NCBI RefSeq assembly: GCF_024808255.1
Contig: NZ_JANTYS010000007.1
Location: forward strand, 186,001 to 250,000
Direction of reading: 5' to 3'
Source of the DNA: Mucilaginibacter dorajii
GTDB taxonomy: Bacteria > Bacteroidota > Bacteroidia > Sphingobacteriales > Sphingobacteriaceae
Length of the DNA: 64,000 bases
Part shown: one piece after another, positions 41,841 through 50,752 of the stretch
Layout of the letters: the number at the start of each line of letters is the position of its first letter
Position numbering within the stretch: the stretch's first letter is position 1
Program-made: the position numbers and the translations under genes
Notes under the pieces: model-generated
Databases searched by the model: none
What the model was told of the DNA's origin: nothing
What the model saw: the letters and a program-made list of their open reading frames with translations, nothing else

Positions 41841-42093
41841 TATAGCCACCATTGAAGCCCATCTGCATAAAAAACAGCAACCTGCCGATGCCCTGCTGTT
41901 TGATGCCAAACTATTGCTTGACGATACCCTACAGGTTAACGTACCTGCACAGCAGCAGGCTTACAGCCTGGTACAGCAATATGGCCGTAAACAGCTAAAA
42001 CAGGAGATTGAAACTGTGCATCAACAATTATTTAATACCACAAAACACCTCAGTTTCAGGCAAAAAATAGCCCGGATATTTTTAAACAGGTAA
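41821..42093 (+). CDS. Small soluble partner of the sigma factor
   Basis: 90 residues, all helical in appearance, no membrane segment and no zinc-finger Cys/His set. The LLFDAKLLLDDTLQVNVPAQQQAYSLVQQYGRKQLKQEIETVHQQLF stretch looks conserved-type rather than random. The start overlaps the sigma gene by 20 bp, which suggests translational coupling and fixed stoichiometry. It could be an unusual anti-sigma or accessory factor; this is inference from arrangement. Confidence 0.6.
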   Translation: MRTSLNNIATIEAHLHKKQQPADALLFDAKLLLDDTLQVNVPAQQQAYSLVQQYGRKQLKQEIETVHQQLFNTTKHLSFRQKIARIFLNR

Positions 42094-42125
42094 GCCCTCC
42101 GGGTTTACCACAAACCACAATTTTC

Positions 42126-42809
42126 ATGAATATCGATAAACAGGAATTCCGCAAATATGCGGTCATGCACCATGCTATTGCCGGTTCGGCGGTAGATAGT
42201 TTCATTTCGGGGGTCGAAAAAAGCGCGTTGCCAACCGCTATGACGCCCTATATTACTGAAGAGCGCGAAATGCGCGTAGCCCAAATGGATGTATTTTCGC
42301 GCCTGATGATGGACAGGATCATTTTTATGGGTCAGGCTGTTGACGATAATGTAGCCAACATCATACAGGCACAGCTGCTTTTCCTGCAATCAACAGATGC
42401 CAAAAAGGACATCCAGATGTATATCAATTCGCCCGGCGGATCAGTTTACGCAGGTCTGGGCATTTATGATACCATGCATTTCATTAGCCCCGATGTAGCT
42501 ACCATTTGCACGGGCATAGCGCTATCTATGGGAGCGGTGTTATTGTGCGGCGGTGCAGCAGGCAAACGCGCAGCGCTCAGGCACTCAAGAGTAATGCTGC
42601 ATCAGCCATCTGGCGGGGCGCAAGGCATGGCATCTGACATTGAAATAGCATCGCGCCAGGTACTCAAAATAAAACAGGAACTATATGAGATCATTGCCAA
42701 ACACAGCGGCCAACCCTACGAAAAAGTGTACGAAGTATCTGACCGGGATTACTGGATGATAGCCAGCGAGGCCAAGGAGTTTGGGATAATAGATGAGGTG
42801 TTGGTGTAA
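42126..42809 (+). CDS. clpP: ATP-dependent Clp protease proteolytic subunit
   Basis: 227 residues. The catalytic triad is placed at Ser134 (GIALSMGAVLL), His159 (MLHQPSGG) and Asp208 (SDRDYW), with the same 25- and 49-residue spacings as E. coli ClpP. A 40-residue N-terminal extension is typical for Bacteroidetes. Two differences from the common consensus are visible (ALSMG for AASMG, QPSGG for QPLGG). It lies 32 bp after the small sigma-linked gene and without clpX. It may be a second, specialised ClpP. Confidence 0.9.
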   Translation: MNIDKQEFRKYAVMHHAIAGSAVDSFISGVEKSALPTAMTPYITEEREMRVAQMDVFSRLMMDRIIFMGQAVDDNVANIIQAQLLFLQSTDAKKDIQMYINSPGGSVYAGLGIYDTMHFISPDVATICTGIALSMGAVLLCGGAAGKRAALRHSRVMLHQPSGGAQGMASDIEIASRQVLKIKQELYEIIAKHSGQPYEKVYEVSDRDYWMIASEAKEFGIIDEVLV

Positions 42810-43048
42810 ACGGATGTGCAGGTGTGCGGATTTCAGATGTGCAGATGAAGTAAAAGCGGAGTCAATGTGATCTTTAAATCAGCAACCTTGAGGTGTGTAG
42901 GTTTGCGATGCCTACCCATGACAAACCCATCATGTCATTATAAGTTTTAAAAACCGGCCGCCTCTGAAGGGGGAAATGATGTAAAGGTTTGTCATCCTGA
43001 GTTGTAAAATTTCGCGAAATTCTGAAGGTGAAATGACAATATAAAGCT

Positions 43049-43132
43049 ATGTCATTGCGAGGAACGAAGCAATCGCGAACTGTGCAGATTCGCCCTGTAG
43101 AGCATGAGATTGCTTCGTGCCTTATAATAACG
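43049..43132. repeat. Family-D palindromic element, copy 4
   Basis: ATGTCATTGCGAGGAACGAA on the left, GATTGCTTCGTGCC on the right, with the right outer end changed to TTATAATAACG. The centre matches copy 3 closely (GAACTGTGCAGATTCGCCCT). Confidence 0.8.
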
Positions 43133-43170
43133 TTCATGTAAGTTATTGATTATCAGATATATTTTTTGCA

Positions 43171-43271
43171 GAGACGCAATATTTTGCGTCTCCCACTATA
43201 CAGAGCGGATTTGTGAGATTTTAAATTTGCGTGTTGCATTTGCACGCGGGAGACGCAAAATATTGCGTCTC
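43171..43271. repeat. Family-F element: GAGACGCAATATTTTGCGTC palindromes
   Basis: Two inverted 22-bp palindromes (43171-43192 and 43250-43271) lie on either side of a centre with GCGGATTTGTGAGAT and a GCGTGTTGCATTTGCACGC hairpin. Confidence 0.75.
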
Positions 43272-43563
43272 TACACAAGCGCATTAACGATGTCATCACT
43301 ATTTTTTTCAGGTGCCTGGTGGCTACTCGCAATGACATGGTGGACTTGTCATGGGTAGGAACGAAGGATCTTCTTCGCCCTGCTAATTGCAGACTTTTCT
43401 AACGAAGAAGATCCTTCAAACGTTCAGGATGATAAACGTTTTTTAAAAAACGTCATGGGTAGGTACGAAGCAATGACATAGCTTAATGCTGTCATTTTCC
43501 CCTTCAGAGGCGGCCGGTTCTTAAAACTTATAATGACGACTTTTTTTAGCTCAAAAACTGAAA

Positions 43564-44787
43564 TCAATGCATCACAACCACATCACTATTAGCATCTACT
43601 TTATGCTTAATAAACCTTTTACCAATAAATAACACGCAAAAAGCAATTAAAGATGATGCCGCCATTACCGCCGCCATTGGCAGGGTGGTTTGGCTTTTGA
43701 TTAAGGTGATGCCAACCGATGCCAACGATCCAATAGCCATTTGAAATGCCCCCATTAAGGCCGATGCGGAACCCGCGTTTTTGGTGAACGGCGCAAGTGA
43801 TAATGCCGAGGTATTGGGACTGCAGATGCCTACACAACATAACACCCCAAATATCATGGCAATAGTACCCGCCATACCAAACCAGCCGTTAAATGAACCT
43901 ATTAAAAATATGGCGGAGATGATTACCATACAAAACATGGTCACGTTAACTATCTGTTCGCTTTTATAATGTTTTACCAATTGACTATTTACCTGGCTTG
44001 AGCCTATAAAGCCAACTGATAGGCCGGCGAAGATCCACCCAAAATTTTTCTCGCTTACCTTAAAAACTTCGATAAACACAATGGGCGACGATGACACATA
44101 GGCAAACAAACCTGCAAATACAAAGGCGCCGCTTATGGCATAGGTAAAAAATTGCGGGTCTTTCAACACCGTGATAAAATGCGTAATGATGGGCAAGGGT
44201 TTGAGCGAATATGATGGATCGGGCTCATAACTTTCCGGTAAAAAGAAAATAACAGCCAGCAATATCAATACGGCCATAATGGTGAGGATCAAAAAGATCA
44301 CCTGCCATTCAAAATTTGCTGTAATATAGCTGCCAGCTGTTGGGGCCAGCATAGGCGATGCACCTAACACCAATATCAACAGGGCAAAAACTTTGGCGTT
44401 ATCTTCTACCGGGAAAAGGTCGCGTACCATGGCCATGGCGGCAACACTGGCAGCGCAGCCCCCCAGCGCCTGGAAAAACCGCATTACGATCAACATCTCC
44501 AGCGAGCTTGAAAAAAAGCAACCTATTGATGTTAAAATATATAGGCATAAACCAAAATAAAGTGGCTTTTTACGGCCAAACCTATCCAGTAAAGGCCCAT
44601 ACAACAGCTGCCCTGCCGAAATGCCAATAAAGAAACTTGATAAAGAAAGCGCCACCTCATCGGTACTGGTATGCAGGTATTTGGCTATGGCCTTGAAGCC
44701 CGGCAGGTACATATCAATAGAAAACGGCGCCAAAGCCGTAAGCGAACCCAGTATAATGATGAGGAAGAAATATCGTTTTTTGGTCAT
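43564..44787 (-). CDS. MFS drug-resistance transporter, Bcr/CflA family
   Basis: About 407 residues, 12 membrane helices. Bcr/CflA markers: LGSLTALAPFSIDMYLPGFKAIAKYL at the N-terminus, GQLLYGPLLDRFGRKKPLY (motif A) and the FFQALGGCAASVAAMAMVRDLF segment with the motif-B Arg. It exports small toxic compounds by proton antiport. An in-frame ATG at 44808 would add MIHELKT, but those codons come from the family-B repeat; ATG 44787 gives the standard N-terminus MTKKRYFFL. Confidence 0.9.
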   Translation of the reverse strand: MTKKRYFFLIIILGSLTALAPFSIDMYLPGFKAIAKYLHTSTDEVALSLSSFFIGISAGQLLYGPLLDRFGRKKPLYFGLCLYILTSIGCFFSSSLEMLIVMRFFQALGGCAASVAAMAMVRDLFPVEDNAKVFALLILVLGASPMLAPTAGSYITANFEWQVIFLILTIMAVLILLAVIFFLPESYEPDPSYSLKPLPIITHFITVLKDPQFFTYAISGAFVFAGLFAYVSSSPIVFIEVFKVSEKNFGWIFAGLSVGFIGSSQVNSQLVKHYKSEQIVNVTMFCMVIISAIFLIGSFNGWFGMAGTIAMIFGVLCCVGICSPNTSALSLAPFTKNAGSASALMGAFQMAIGSLASVGITLIKSQTTLPMAAVMAASSLIAFCVLFIGKRFIKHKVDANSDVVVMH

Positions 44788-44794
44788 AGTTTTT

Positions 44795-44895
44795 AGTTCA
44801 TGGATCATGGTTGATAGTTCATGGCAGAAGAATAGATGATAAACCTATTTAACCAGTAGAAACGGCCATGATCTATGAACCATCAACCATGAACT
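44795..44895. repeat. Family-B inverted repeat, copy 1
   Basis: 31-bp arms (44795-44825 and 44865-44895) built from AGTTCATGG, GATCATGG and GTTGAT pieces, inverted around a 39-nt centre. It overlaps an alternative MFS start and lies 6 bp from the stop of the barrel-protein gene. A second copy is at 61956-62118. Confidence 0.75.
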
Positions 44896-44901
44896 AATTC
44901 C

Positions 44902-46122
44902 TCAGAACGTTTCGCCTAAATTAAGGTTTATTGACGAATAGTGTTTACTTACGCCGTAATCAAGGGCAATATTCGTTCCCGATTTTTTGTTGAACTTAAA
45001 ACGAAGGCCGGTGCCACCGGCAGGGTGCCAGTAAGCAAATTTCATATCAGATTCGGTAACCGAATTGACATTGGTAAACAACACAAAACCCAGCAAGCCG
45101 TTCCGGGTAATATCCCTACGGTATTCCGTTTCAAAATAGGCCAGGCGCTGCCCGCGATAGCGGTTTTGTATAAAGCCCCTGCCCGATCGCTGGTATGGCT
45201 CCCAACCCAGGCTGGGCAAATTAAGGTACGGGGTTCCGGGAGTGAGCGACGTCCAATAAAACGACCAAAATGCCAGCACATTTTTAGGCCCCGAATTGGT
45301 TAACGCTACATATTTACGCACATCAATGTATAACGATTGCCAGTTGGTATGGCTGCCCAACACTCTTGTATTAAACCGATAGGATACATTGGCATAAACA
45401 CCTGGCAGCGGGTCTATTGAGTTTTTGCGGGTATCATACAATAAGTTAAGTGTAGCTCCCGATGAAAAAGCATCCTTATCTGTGGCTGTGCCATACTTAT
45501 AACCGGTAAAGTTGTGCAGGTTATCGTTTCCCCTGCTTTCTATATCTTCATAATAATCCAGGGCATAACCTACCCCAGCATAAAAATAAGGTTTGATTCT
45601 TTTAAGCACCGTTTGATAAAACCGCACATAATTATAGTTTACTAAAAATTTGTGATACTCGGGCTGCTTGCCGCCAAGTCCCCAGGTATATTGCGGGTAC
45701 ACCAACAAACGAGTATCGCCTATAATATTCCATTGGTTATTATTTAACCAGATATTGGATCGGATTGGCAAGCCATACCTACCCTTCAGGTTAAAATATG
45801 GCGTAAATGTAAAACTCGATAGATTTGTGGTAGCCTCATCGCCAAGGTAAAAACCAGCGGTAGTTGATGTAAACAAGGCCCGGCCACCACTTCGGCCATC
45901 TGACGATGATATGGGCAGAAAAGAAAAATAAAATTTCTTTTTTTCCAATGGGGATACCTTGCGTGGCTTTACATTAAATACCGACCGGAAAATATCGATC
46001 AGATCCCGCTGCGGAATGGTATCGTTCAACCGTTTGGCAGTATCAGCAATAGGCATACTCACCTGGGCCATTATAGCATATGGAAATAAGCAGAAAACTA
46101 ATGCTATAAATGTTTTACCCAT
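44902..46122 (-). CDS. BamA/Omp85-like (surface antigen D15 domain) outer membrane protein
   Basis: 406 residues. A signal peptide (1-19, AIMAQ) and a 50-residue periplasmic segment precede a 16-strand-type barrel. It starts KKKFYFSFLPISSSDGRSGGRALF and contains the conserved RGYRxR-like NRYRGQRLAYFETEYRRDI and ends ...YGVSKHYSSINLNLGETF with the terminal aromatic. It lacks POTRA domains, so it is a short Omp85 member, function unknown. The stop codon is next to family-B repeat copy 1. Confidence 0.75.
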   Translation of the reverse strand: MGKTFIALVFCLFPYAIMAQVSMPIADTAKRLNDTIPQRDLIDIFRSVFNVKPRKVSPLEKKKFYFSFLPISSSDGRSGGRALFTSTTAGFYLGDEATTNLSSFTFTPYFNLKGRYGLPIRSNIWLNNNQWNIIGDTRLLVYPQYTWGLGGKQPEYHKFLVNYNYVRFYQTVLKRIKPYFYAGVGYALDYYEDIESRGNDNLHNFTGYKYGTATDKDAFSSGATLNLLYDTRKNSIDPLPGVYANVSYRFNTRVLGSHTNWQSLYIDVRKYVALTNSGPKNVLAFWSFYWTSLTPGTPYLNLPSLGWEPYQRSGRGFIQNRYRGQRLAYFETEYRRDITRNGLLGFVLFTNVNSVTESDMKFAYWHPAGGTGLRFKFNKKSGTNIALDYGVSKHYSSINLNLGETF

Positions 46123-46131
46123 TATATATTA

Positions 46132-46139
46132 CAAAACTA
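46132..46139 (-). promoter_or_regulatory. Possible -7 box of the Omp85-like gene
   Basis: Minus-strand TAGTTTTG fits TAnnTTTG and lies 9 bp before the start codon; the expected -33 box is not evident. It would imply a very short leader. Confidence 0.3.
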
Positions 46140-46245
46140 TGTACAAGTGTTACAACCTGCTTTATAACGAATAAATTGACCATTAAGCGTTTACAGATCA
46201 AATTTTCATAATGCTGATAAACTGCCCCGTTAAAGCCTTAAGGTA

Positions 46246-46277
46246 ACAAAAAGCCCGCTGTTATTGCTAACGCGGGC
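46246..46277 (-). terminator. Terminator downstream of the glycine-zipper gene
   Basis: GCCCGC and GCGGGC arms with inner GTTA/TAAC pairing and a TTGC loop. T-runs lie on both sides (TTTTTGTTA on the minus strand, CTGTTTTTTTATT on the plus), so it can work both ways. Confidence 0.75.
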
Positions 46278-46299
46278 CTGTTTTTTTATTGAAAATATC

Positions 46300-46650
46300 T
46301 TATTGATATTTAACCGTAGTTACCGTGGTAGTTTTACTGTACGGGCGATGGTGCACCGGATGTGCCCTGCGCCATGCAATGCGACGGGCACGTTCTTTTT
46401 TCTCTTTGGCCCTGCGTGCTTCGTTACCAATAATGTAACCGCCGCCGGCACCAATTGCGCCACCAATTAAGGCACCACCAACATTATGACCAACAAGGCC
46501 GCCAACTACGGCACCGCCGGCACCACCTATAATGGCACCTTTACCTTGTGAACTTATTCCTTTTTTGTGCGTGGTTTGCGCCTGGGTGTTTGATGCAAAC
46601 GTTAGCAGGAGTGCAAAAAACAAACACGCAAATATGATTAGCTTTTTCAT
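46300..46650 (-). CDS. Glycine-zipper (YMGG-like) membrane-associated protein
   Basis: 116 residues. A signal peptide (1-24, NTQAQ) is followed by a GxxxG zipper (GKGAIIGGAGGAVVGGLVGHNVGGALIGGAIGAGGGYIIGNE) and a basic tail (RRAKEKKERARRIAWRRAHPVHHR). Such proteins insert in envelope membranes; no specific activity is known. Monocistronic with a terminator. Confidence 0.8.
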   Translation of the reverse strand: MKKLIIFACLFFALLLTFASNTQAQTTHKKGISSQGKGAIIGGAGGAVVGGLVGHNVGGALIGGAIGAGGGYIIGNEARRAKEKKERARRIAWRRAHPVHHRPYSKTTTVTTVKYQ

Positions 46651-46873
46651 GATGAATGTATCTGATAAGTGTTAAAAAATGTAACTGCAAACACCTATGC
46701 AAATGCCACACCGCTATATGAACATAACGTCAATAAAAGGTAAAAAGGTATCTTTTGGGCAGATAATACCATGTTTAAAATAGTTCAAGAAGATTTACAG
46801 CCAGGTAATTCCGGTTGACTAATAGCTATAATGACTAATTTACTATACAGTATTTGATAACAACGCAGATTGG

Positions 46874-47686
46874 TTATTTAAAAAATGCCAGCACATCGGT
46901 CGAAAACTCCGGTGTTTTAGATGCAGCGTTATGGTCGCCGGGTACGTACATGAGTTTTGAGCCGGCTATCATTTTATTTAAAGCAGTTTCGGAGCCATTG
47001 TCATGATCATCGGTGCCATCTATCAATAATACCGGAATTTTAACCTTAGCCAATACCCCAGGACTTGTTGACGGTTGATATTTTTGCTGCAATGCCAATG
47101 CCGGCACGTCAAACGCGGGATTGCTATGAATGTATTTTACCATGCCATCCACATCATGAAAACTGGTATCGCCCATTAATGCTTTATAGGCGTGTACCCG
47201 CCTTGGCCATTCAGGATTGGTATAACCATCGCCCATACCGCCCATTACCAGCTTTTGTACGCGTTTATCTAACACCAAAATGCGAGAGGCAATGATAGAT
47301 CCGCGCGAATATCCTACTACATTATATTTTTTGATACCCAGGCCGGTTGCCAGCCCCATAATATCTTTTGCTTCGGCATCGTTGGCATAACCTGCATCGG
47401 TATGGGGTTTATCAGACCGGCCATTTCCTCTTTGATCAAGTATGATCACTTTATAACCAGCGCTTAACAGATCGCCATAAAGCTTACCACTTTTCCAACC
47501 CTGCCCCGTTCCTGAAAAGCCGTGAATGAGCAAAACAGGAAAGCCATCACCCTTAACTTCGTAATAGATCTTAGTACCATCAAACGAAGTATAATAGCTG
47601 CCCGTAACAGTTTCCTGTGCGTAGTTAACTTTACTTAAAAACAGTAATGCAGCTATTGCAAGCACCCACCTGGTTATTTTTTTCAT
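46874..47686 (-). CDS. Secreted alpha/beta hydrolase
   Basis: 270 residues. A signal peptide (1-23, NYAQ) precedes an alpha/beta-hydrolase fold: oxyanion HGFSGTGQGW, nucleophile elbow GYSRGS, acid DGTDDHDN and a final GDHNAAS (His). Substrate not apparent. It starts 6 bp after the gluconate permease stop, so it is the second gene of that operon, suggesting hydrolysis of a sugar-acid lactone or ester, which is inference only. Confidence 0.85.
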   Translation of the reverse strand: MKKITRWVLAIAALLFLSKVNYAQETVTGSYYTSFDGTKIYYEVKGDGFPVLLIHGFSGTGQGWKSGKLYGDLLSAGYKVIILDQRGNGRSDKPHTDAGYANDAEAKDIMGLATGLGIKKYNVVGYSRGSIIASRILVLDKRVQKLVMGGMGDGYTNPEWPRRVHAYKALMGDTSFHDVDGMVKYIHSNPAFDVPALALQQKYQPSTSPGVLAKVKIPVLLIDGTDDHDNGSETALNKMIAGSKLMYVPGDHNAASKTPEFSTDVLAFFK

Positions 47687-47692
47687 CGCAAA

Positions 47693-49009
47693 TTACTTTA
47701 CAAACTGGTTTATAATTAATACACCGGCAAGCCCGATGATAGAAACCAACGATTCCATCATCGACCAGGATTTAATAGTATCTTTAATACTGAGGTTAAA
47801 ATATTCTTTAAACAGCCAAAAACCCGAATCATTCACATGCGAAAACGCCAGGCTGCCCGCGCCAATGGAAAGCACCATTAAATTGGGGTTAACATGCCCC
47901 TGAGTTACCAGCCCCGTTACTATGCCCGCGGCGGTAAGGCCAGCCACCGTAGCCGAGCCCAGACTAATCCTGATTATAGCTGCTATAACCCAGCCCAATA
48001 CCAAAGGCGGCAGGTTAAAAGTTTGCAGCTGATTGGCTATTTGGCCGCTAACGCCGCTGGCCGTTAATACTTCTTTAAAAGCCCCCGAGCCTGCTATAAT
48101 AAGCAGGATAAGCGCGATATCTTTAATAGCATCGGTATAATTAACGGCTAACTGGCTCATTGTTTTACCCTGTTTAATACCCAATGTAAACGTGGCTACT
48201 ATAAGGGCTATGAGCATTACTATGGATGGATCGCCCAAAAAAGCAACCAAACTAAGGATCTGTTTATCTTTAATACCCAGGTAAGGAAAAAACGCGGTAA
48301 GCATTAACAGCATAACCGGCAACAATGCGGTAAAAAAGCTATTTGCAGCGCCCGGTAATTTATTGGCGGGCAACTCTTCGGCCCTGAAGGTTGCTAAAGG
48401 TTCTGAAGGGATTTTTTTTAGGAATTGCGCAAACACCGGCCCGGCAAGTATAATAGCAGGGATAGCTATCATAAACCCATATATAAAGGTAGTTGCCATA
48501 TTAGCGTGGAACAGCACCACCAGTGCCGATGGCGAGGGGTGCGGCGGTAAAAAGCCGTGGGTTACAGATAAAGAAGCAAGCATGGGCAAGCCAATAAACA
48601 CCGCCGGCAGCTTGTATTTATAGGTAACCGAAAATATAAGCGGTACCATGAGCACAAAGCCAATACCATAAAATAGCGGAATGCCTATGATAAACCCGGC
48701 GGTAACCAATGCCCATTGTATATGCTTTTCGCCAACAGCGTTAACCAATACTTCTGATATTTTTTGCGCCGCGCCGCTGGTAGCAACCAGCTTACCCAAC
48801 ATGGCACCAAGGCAAATGATGATCAATAATGATCCCATAATATCACCCATGCCTTTTTGCACCGAGGAGGTAACCTTGTTTATAGGAATGCCCAACATAA
48901 GACCTGCAATAATTGATACAATAAGAAAGGCGATAAAGGGATTTACCTTACCCCAGCTAACCAACAAAACAAGCAGGATAATACAAATGAGAATAGTTAA
49001 TAGTGCCAT
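47693..49009 (-). CDS. Gluconate:H+ symporter family permease (GntP)
   Basis: 438 residues with 12 or so membrane helices. GntP markers: FIAFLIVSIIAGLMLGIPINKV, GIGFVLMVPLIF, LPPHPSPSALVVLFHAN and FSHVNDSGFWLFKEYFNLSIKDTIKSWSMMES. Transports gluconate or a related sugar acid. First gene of a two-gene operon with the alpha/beta hydrolase; no gluconate kinase is present here. Confidence 0.92.
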   Translation of the reverse strand: MALLTILICIILLVLLVSWGKVNPFIAFLIVSIIAGLMLGIPINKVTSSVQKGMGDIMGSLLIIICLGAMLGKLVATSGAAQKISEVLVNAVGEKHIQWALVTAGFIIGIPLFYGIGFVLMVPLIFSVTYKYKLPAVFIGLPMLASLSVTHGFLPPHPSPSALVVLFHANMATTFIYGFMIAIPAIILAGPVFAQFLKKIPSEPLATFRAEELPANKLPGAANSFFTALLPVMLLMLTAFFPYLGIKDKQILSLVAFLGDPSIVMLIALIVATFTLGIKQGKTMSQLAVNYTDAIKDIALILLIIAGSGAFKEVLTASGVSGQIANQLQTFNLPPLVLGWVIAAIIRISLGSATVAGLTAAGIVTGLVTQGHVNPNLMVLSIGAGSLAFSHVNDSGFWLFKEYFNLSIKDTIKSWSMMESLVSIIGLAGVLIINQFVK

Positions 49010-49396
49010 TATGTTAAGCTGTAATTTACTGTTGATAAAGGGCCGGCGAAAGCCATTTGTTTTTGCCTAAAGTAATAACAAAATTTGAGTTTGAGTCTTT
49101 AACTACTAATTCCTTTAATGCATTGAAATAAATTGCCCTTCCATAGCAATCATTAATTAAAAATTAAAAAAGCAAAACAAGTAATAAAACAATTTTATAC
49201 TTTAACAATATTTTAATTATAACAAAAAAATAGCGATTATAAAGCATGTTTTTATAAAAAGCTCAAAAAAAAAATCCGTACTTTTACACGCTTATTTATT
49301 CGATAAATTATAAGGTCAAACTTTATCAGGTAATTATTTAATTTCATCAACTGCACTTAAATACTTTTTAGGCTATTTCATTTTATTCATTTTTTT
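49010..49396. other. Long AT-rich intergenic region before the first response regulator
   Basis: 387 bp with no gene. The right 250 bp are extremely A/T-rich with homopolymer runs (A10 near 49265). It separates the divergent gntP and response-regulator genes and may hold promoters, but no full TTTG/TAnnTTTG pair was found. Confidence 0.6.
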
Positions 49397-49756
49397 ATGT
49401 CAAAACGTATTTTAGTATTGGATGATAACCGGGATATCTTAGAAATTGTTCATGAAACGCTCACATATGAACAATTTCAGGTACGCAGCACCTCAAACAG
49501 CACCGAGGTACTTCCTTTAATTGAAGAATTCAATCCTGATCTTGTTATTTTAGATTACCGGGTAGCCGGTACAAATGGTGGCGAAATTTGCAAAAGCATT
49601 AAAGTACACCCCCGCTTTGGTAATATCCCTGTTATCATATTCTCGGCCTATTTAAGTAACGACCACCACCTGTTAAATTATGGCTGCGATGGGGTTATCA
49701 ATAAACCTTTTGACCTTACAGAACTTGTTGAAAAAGTTAACAACCTTATAAAATAG
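49397..49756 (+). CDS. Single-domain response regulator (REC only)
   Basis: 119 residues, one CheY-like receiver. Acidic pair Asp9-Asp10, phospho-acceptor Asp53 (VILDYR) and Lys103 (NKPF) are present; the Thr/Ser switch (IIFSAY) is Ser. No output domain. No histidine kinase is nearby, so it acts as a phosphorelay intermediate or protein-interaction switch. A second such gene is 1 kb downstream. Confidence 0.9.
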   Translation: MSKRILVLDDNRDILEIVHETLTYEQFQVRSTSNSTEVLPLIEEFNPDLVILDYRVAGTNGGEICKSIKVHPRFGNIPVIIFSAYLSNDHHLLNYGCDGVINKPFDLTELVEKVNNLIK

Positions 49757-49983
49757 CTTACGACTAATTAACTACAACCATTTTCAATATCCAAAACGCT
49801 CCCTGGCATTGTCAAATTAGCATGTACAAGCTAATAAATAGCCATTATAATTAAAGGAAATTGACAAGTATATAAAAAACAGGCCTGCGATAGCATTTTT
49901 TTGCCAATTTCATCAATAAACACTTCAATTTTATTAAAATACCTAATTATTAAAGCGACCCTTTAAGATATTGGCAATATTTT

Positions 49984-49991
49984 TATCTTTG
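49984..49991 (+). promoter_or_regulatory. Possible -7 box of the first zinc-ribbon gene
   Basis: TATCTTTG fits TAnnTTTG; it lies 43 bp before the ATG. A partial TTTA lies 18 nt upstream. Confidence 0.4.
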
Positions 49992-50034
49992 TTTAATTAA
50001 AAACGAATAAATACAATAAACCCCTGATTGTATT

Positions 50035-50226
50035 ATGACACTACCACTAAACTCCGGAGACAGCCTCAAGGCAATTGTCAGAAAAAAAGCTATTTGCCGA
50101 AGTTGTAAAACAGAACTTGACAGTAGAATACCCAGAGGCTTTTTTGCAAAGAATATTTTATTTTTTTTACCGTTGAAAAGATACATATGCTATCGTTGTC
50201 AAAGGAAGCGCTACATATTAGGTTAA
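50035..50226 (+). CDS. Zinc-ribbon mini-protein 1
   Basis: 63 residues. Two CxxC knuckles (CRSC at 21-24 and CYRC at 52-55) flank the segment RIPRGFFAKNILFFLPLKRYI. The spacing and the FFxKNxLxFLPxKxYxCxxC block are the same as in the next gene, so the two are paralogues. The basic, aromatic character suggests nucleic-acid or membrane binding. No named family recognised. Confidence 0.7.
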   Translation: MTLPLNSGDSLKAIVRKKAICRSCKTELDSRIPRGFFAKNILFFLPLKRYICYRCQRKRYILG

Positions 50227-50337
50227 TTTATTATTAAATAATTAACCTAATAGTATCCATTCCATAACTTATTAGCCTATTTACAACATAAAACGCGTTT
50301 TTCTTATTGGTATGTTGTATTTTGGTCGCCTTATTTA

Positions 50338-50529
50338 TTGATAGTGGACGATCAACCAAAAGTTAAACCAAGGAAATCATATTATTGTTCCAAATGCGGC
50401 GCACCATTTCATTTCCAGATGCACAGAAGCTGGTTCTTTAAAAATGTATTAGGTTTTTTACCAATTAAAAAGTATTTCTGCGCTAAATGTAAAAAATCCA
50501 GCTACATCATTACCAGCCAGGGAAGCTAA
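50338..50529 (+). CDS. Zinc-ribbon mini-protein 2 (paralogue)
   Basis: 63 residues. CSKC (18-21) and CAKC (49-52) flank HRSWFFKNVLGFLPIKKYF, with the same knuckle spacing as zinc-ribbon 1. No ATG is available: TTG 50338 or GTG 50344 must serve; GTG is perhaps likelier. About 35 percent identity to its neighbour by eye in the shared core. Confidence 0.65.
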   Translation: MIVDDQPKVKPRKSYYCSKCGAPFHFQMHRSWFFKNVLGFLPIKKYFCAKCKKSSYIITSQGS

Positions 50530-50752
50530 TTAAACTGTACTTTGTTTATTACACTTTAATTTATCGGCCTGCATTACGCAACCGTATTTTTCTTGTTTTA
50601 TACATTATTACACCTATAACAACCATCAATTTGCCCTAAAAGCACTTATATTTAAATTTGGTATAACATTTGTGTATAAATATCCGAATGTTTAATAATG
50701 GTATTTGTAGTTCAAATGCTATTATTAAACACCTATTTGAAGATACTAAAGA

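Larger units (their letters stand above)
42934..43537. repeat. Nest of palindromic repeats bounded by 47-bp inverted copies (family H)
   Basis: The ends (42934-42980 and 43491-43537) are inverted copies of an approximately 47-bp unit with core CCGGCCGCCTCTGAAGG and outer GTCATT/AATGAC. Inside are a GTCATCCTGAG...AATGAC hairpin (42990-43037), a family-D copy, a family-F element, a GAAGGATCTTCTTCG hairpin (43363-43417) and family-D fragments near 43325 and 43460. No gene is seen anywhere in 42810-43563. Confidence 0.75.

Noticed and set aside
42126..42809. ClpP appeared to lack its catalytic Asp (Val204 where many family members have Asp)
   Set aside because: Counting from the catalytic His shows the triad Asp of E. 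coli ClpP (49 residues after His) matches Asp208 here, which is present. Val204 is a neighbouring, non-catalytic position.
50035..50529. The zinc-ribbon pair as a toxin-antitoxin module
   Set aside because: The two proteins are homologous to each other and separated by 111 bp, unlike overlapping toxin-antitoxin pairs.
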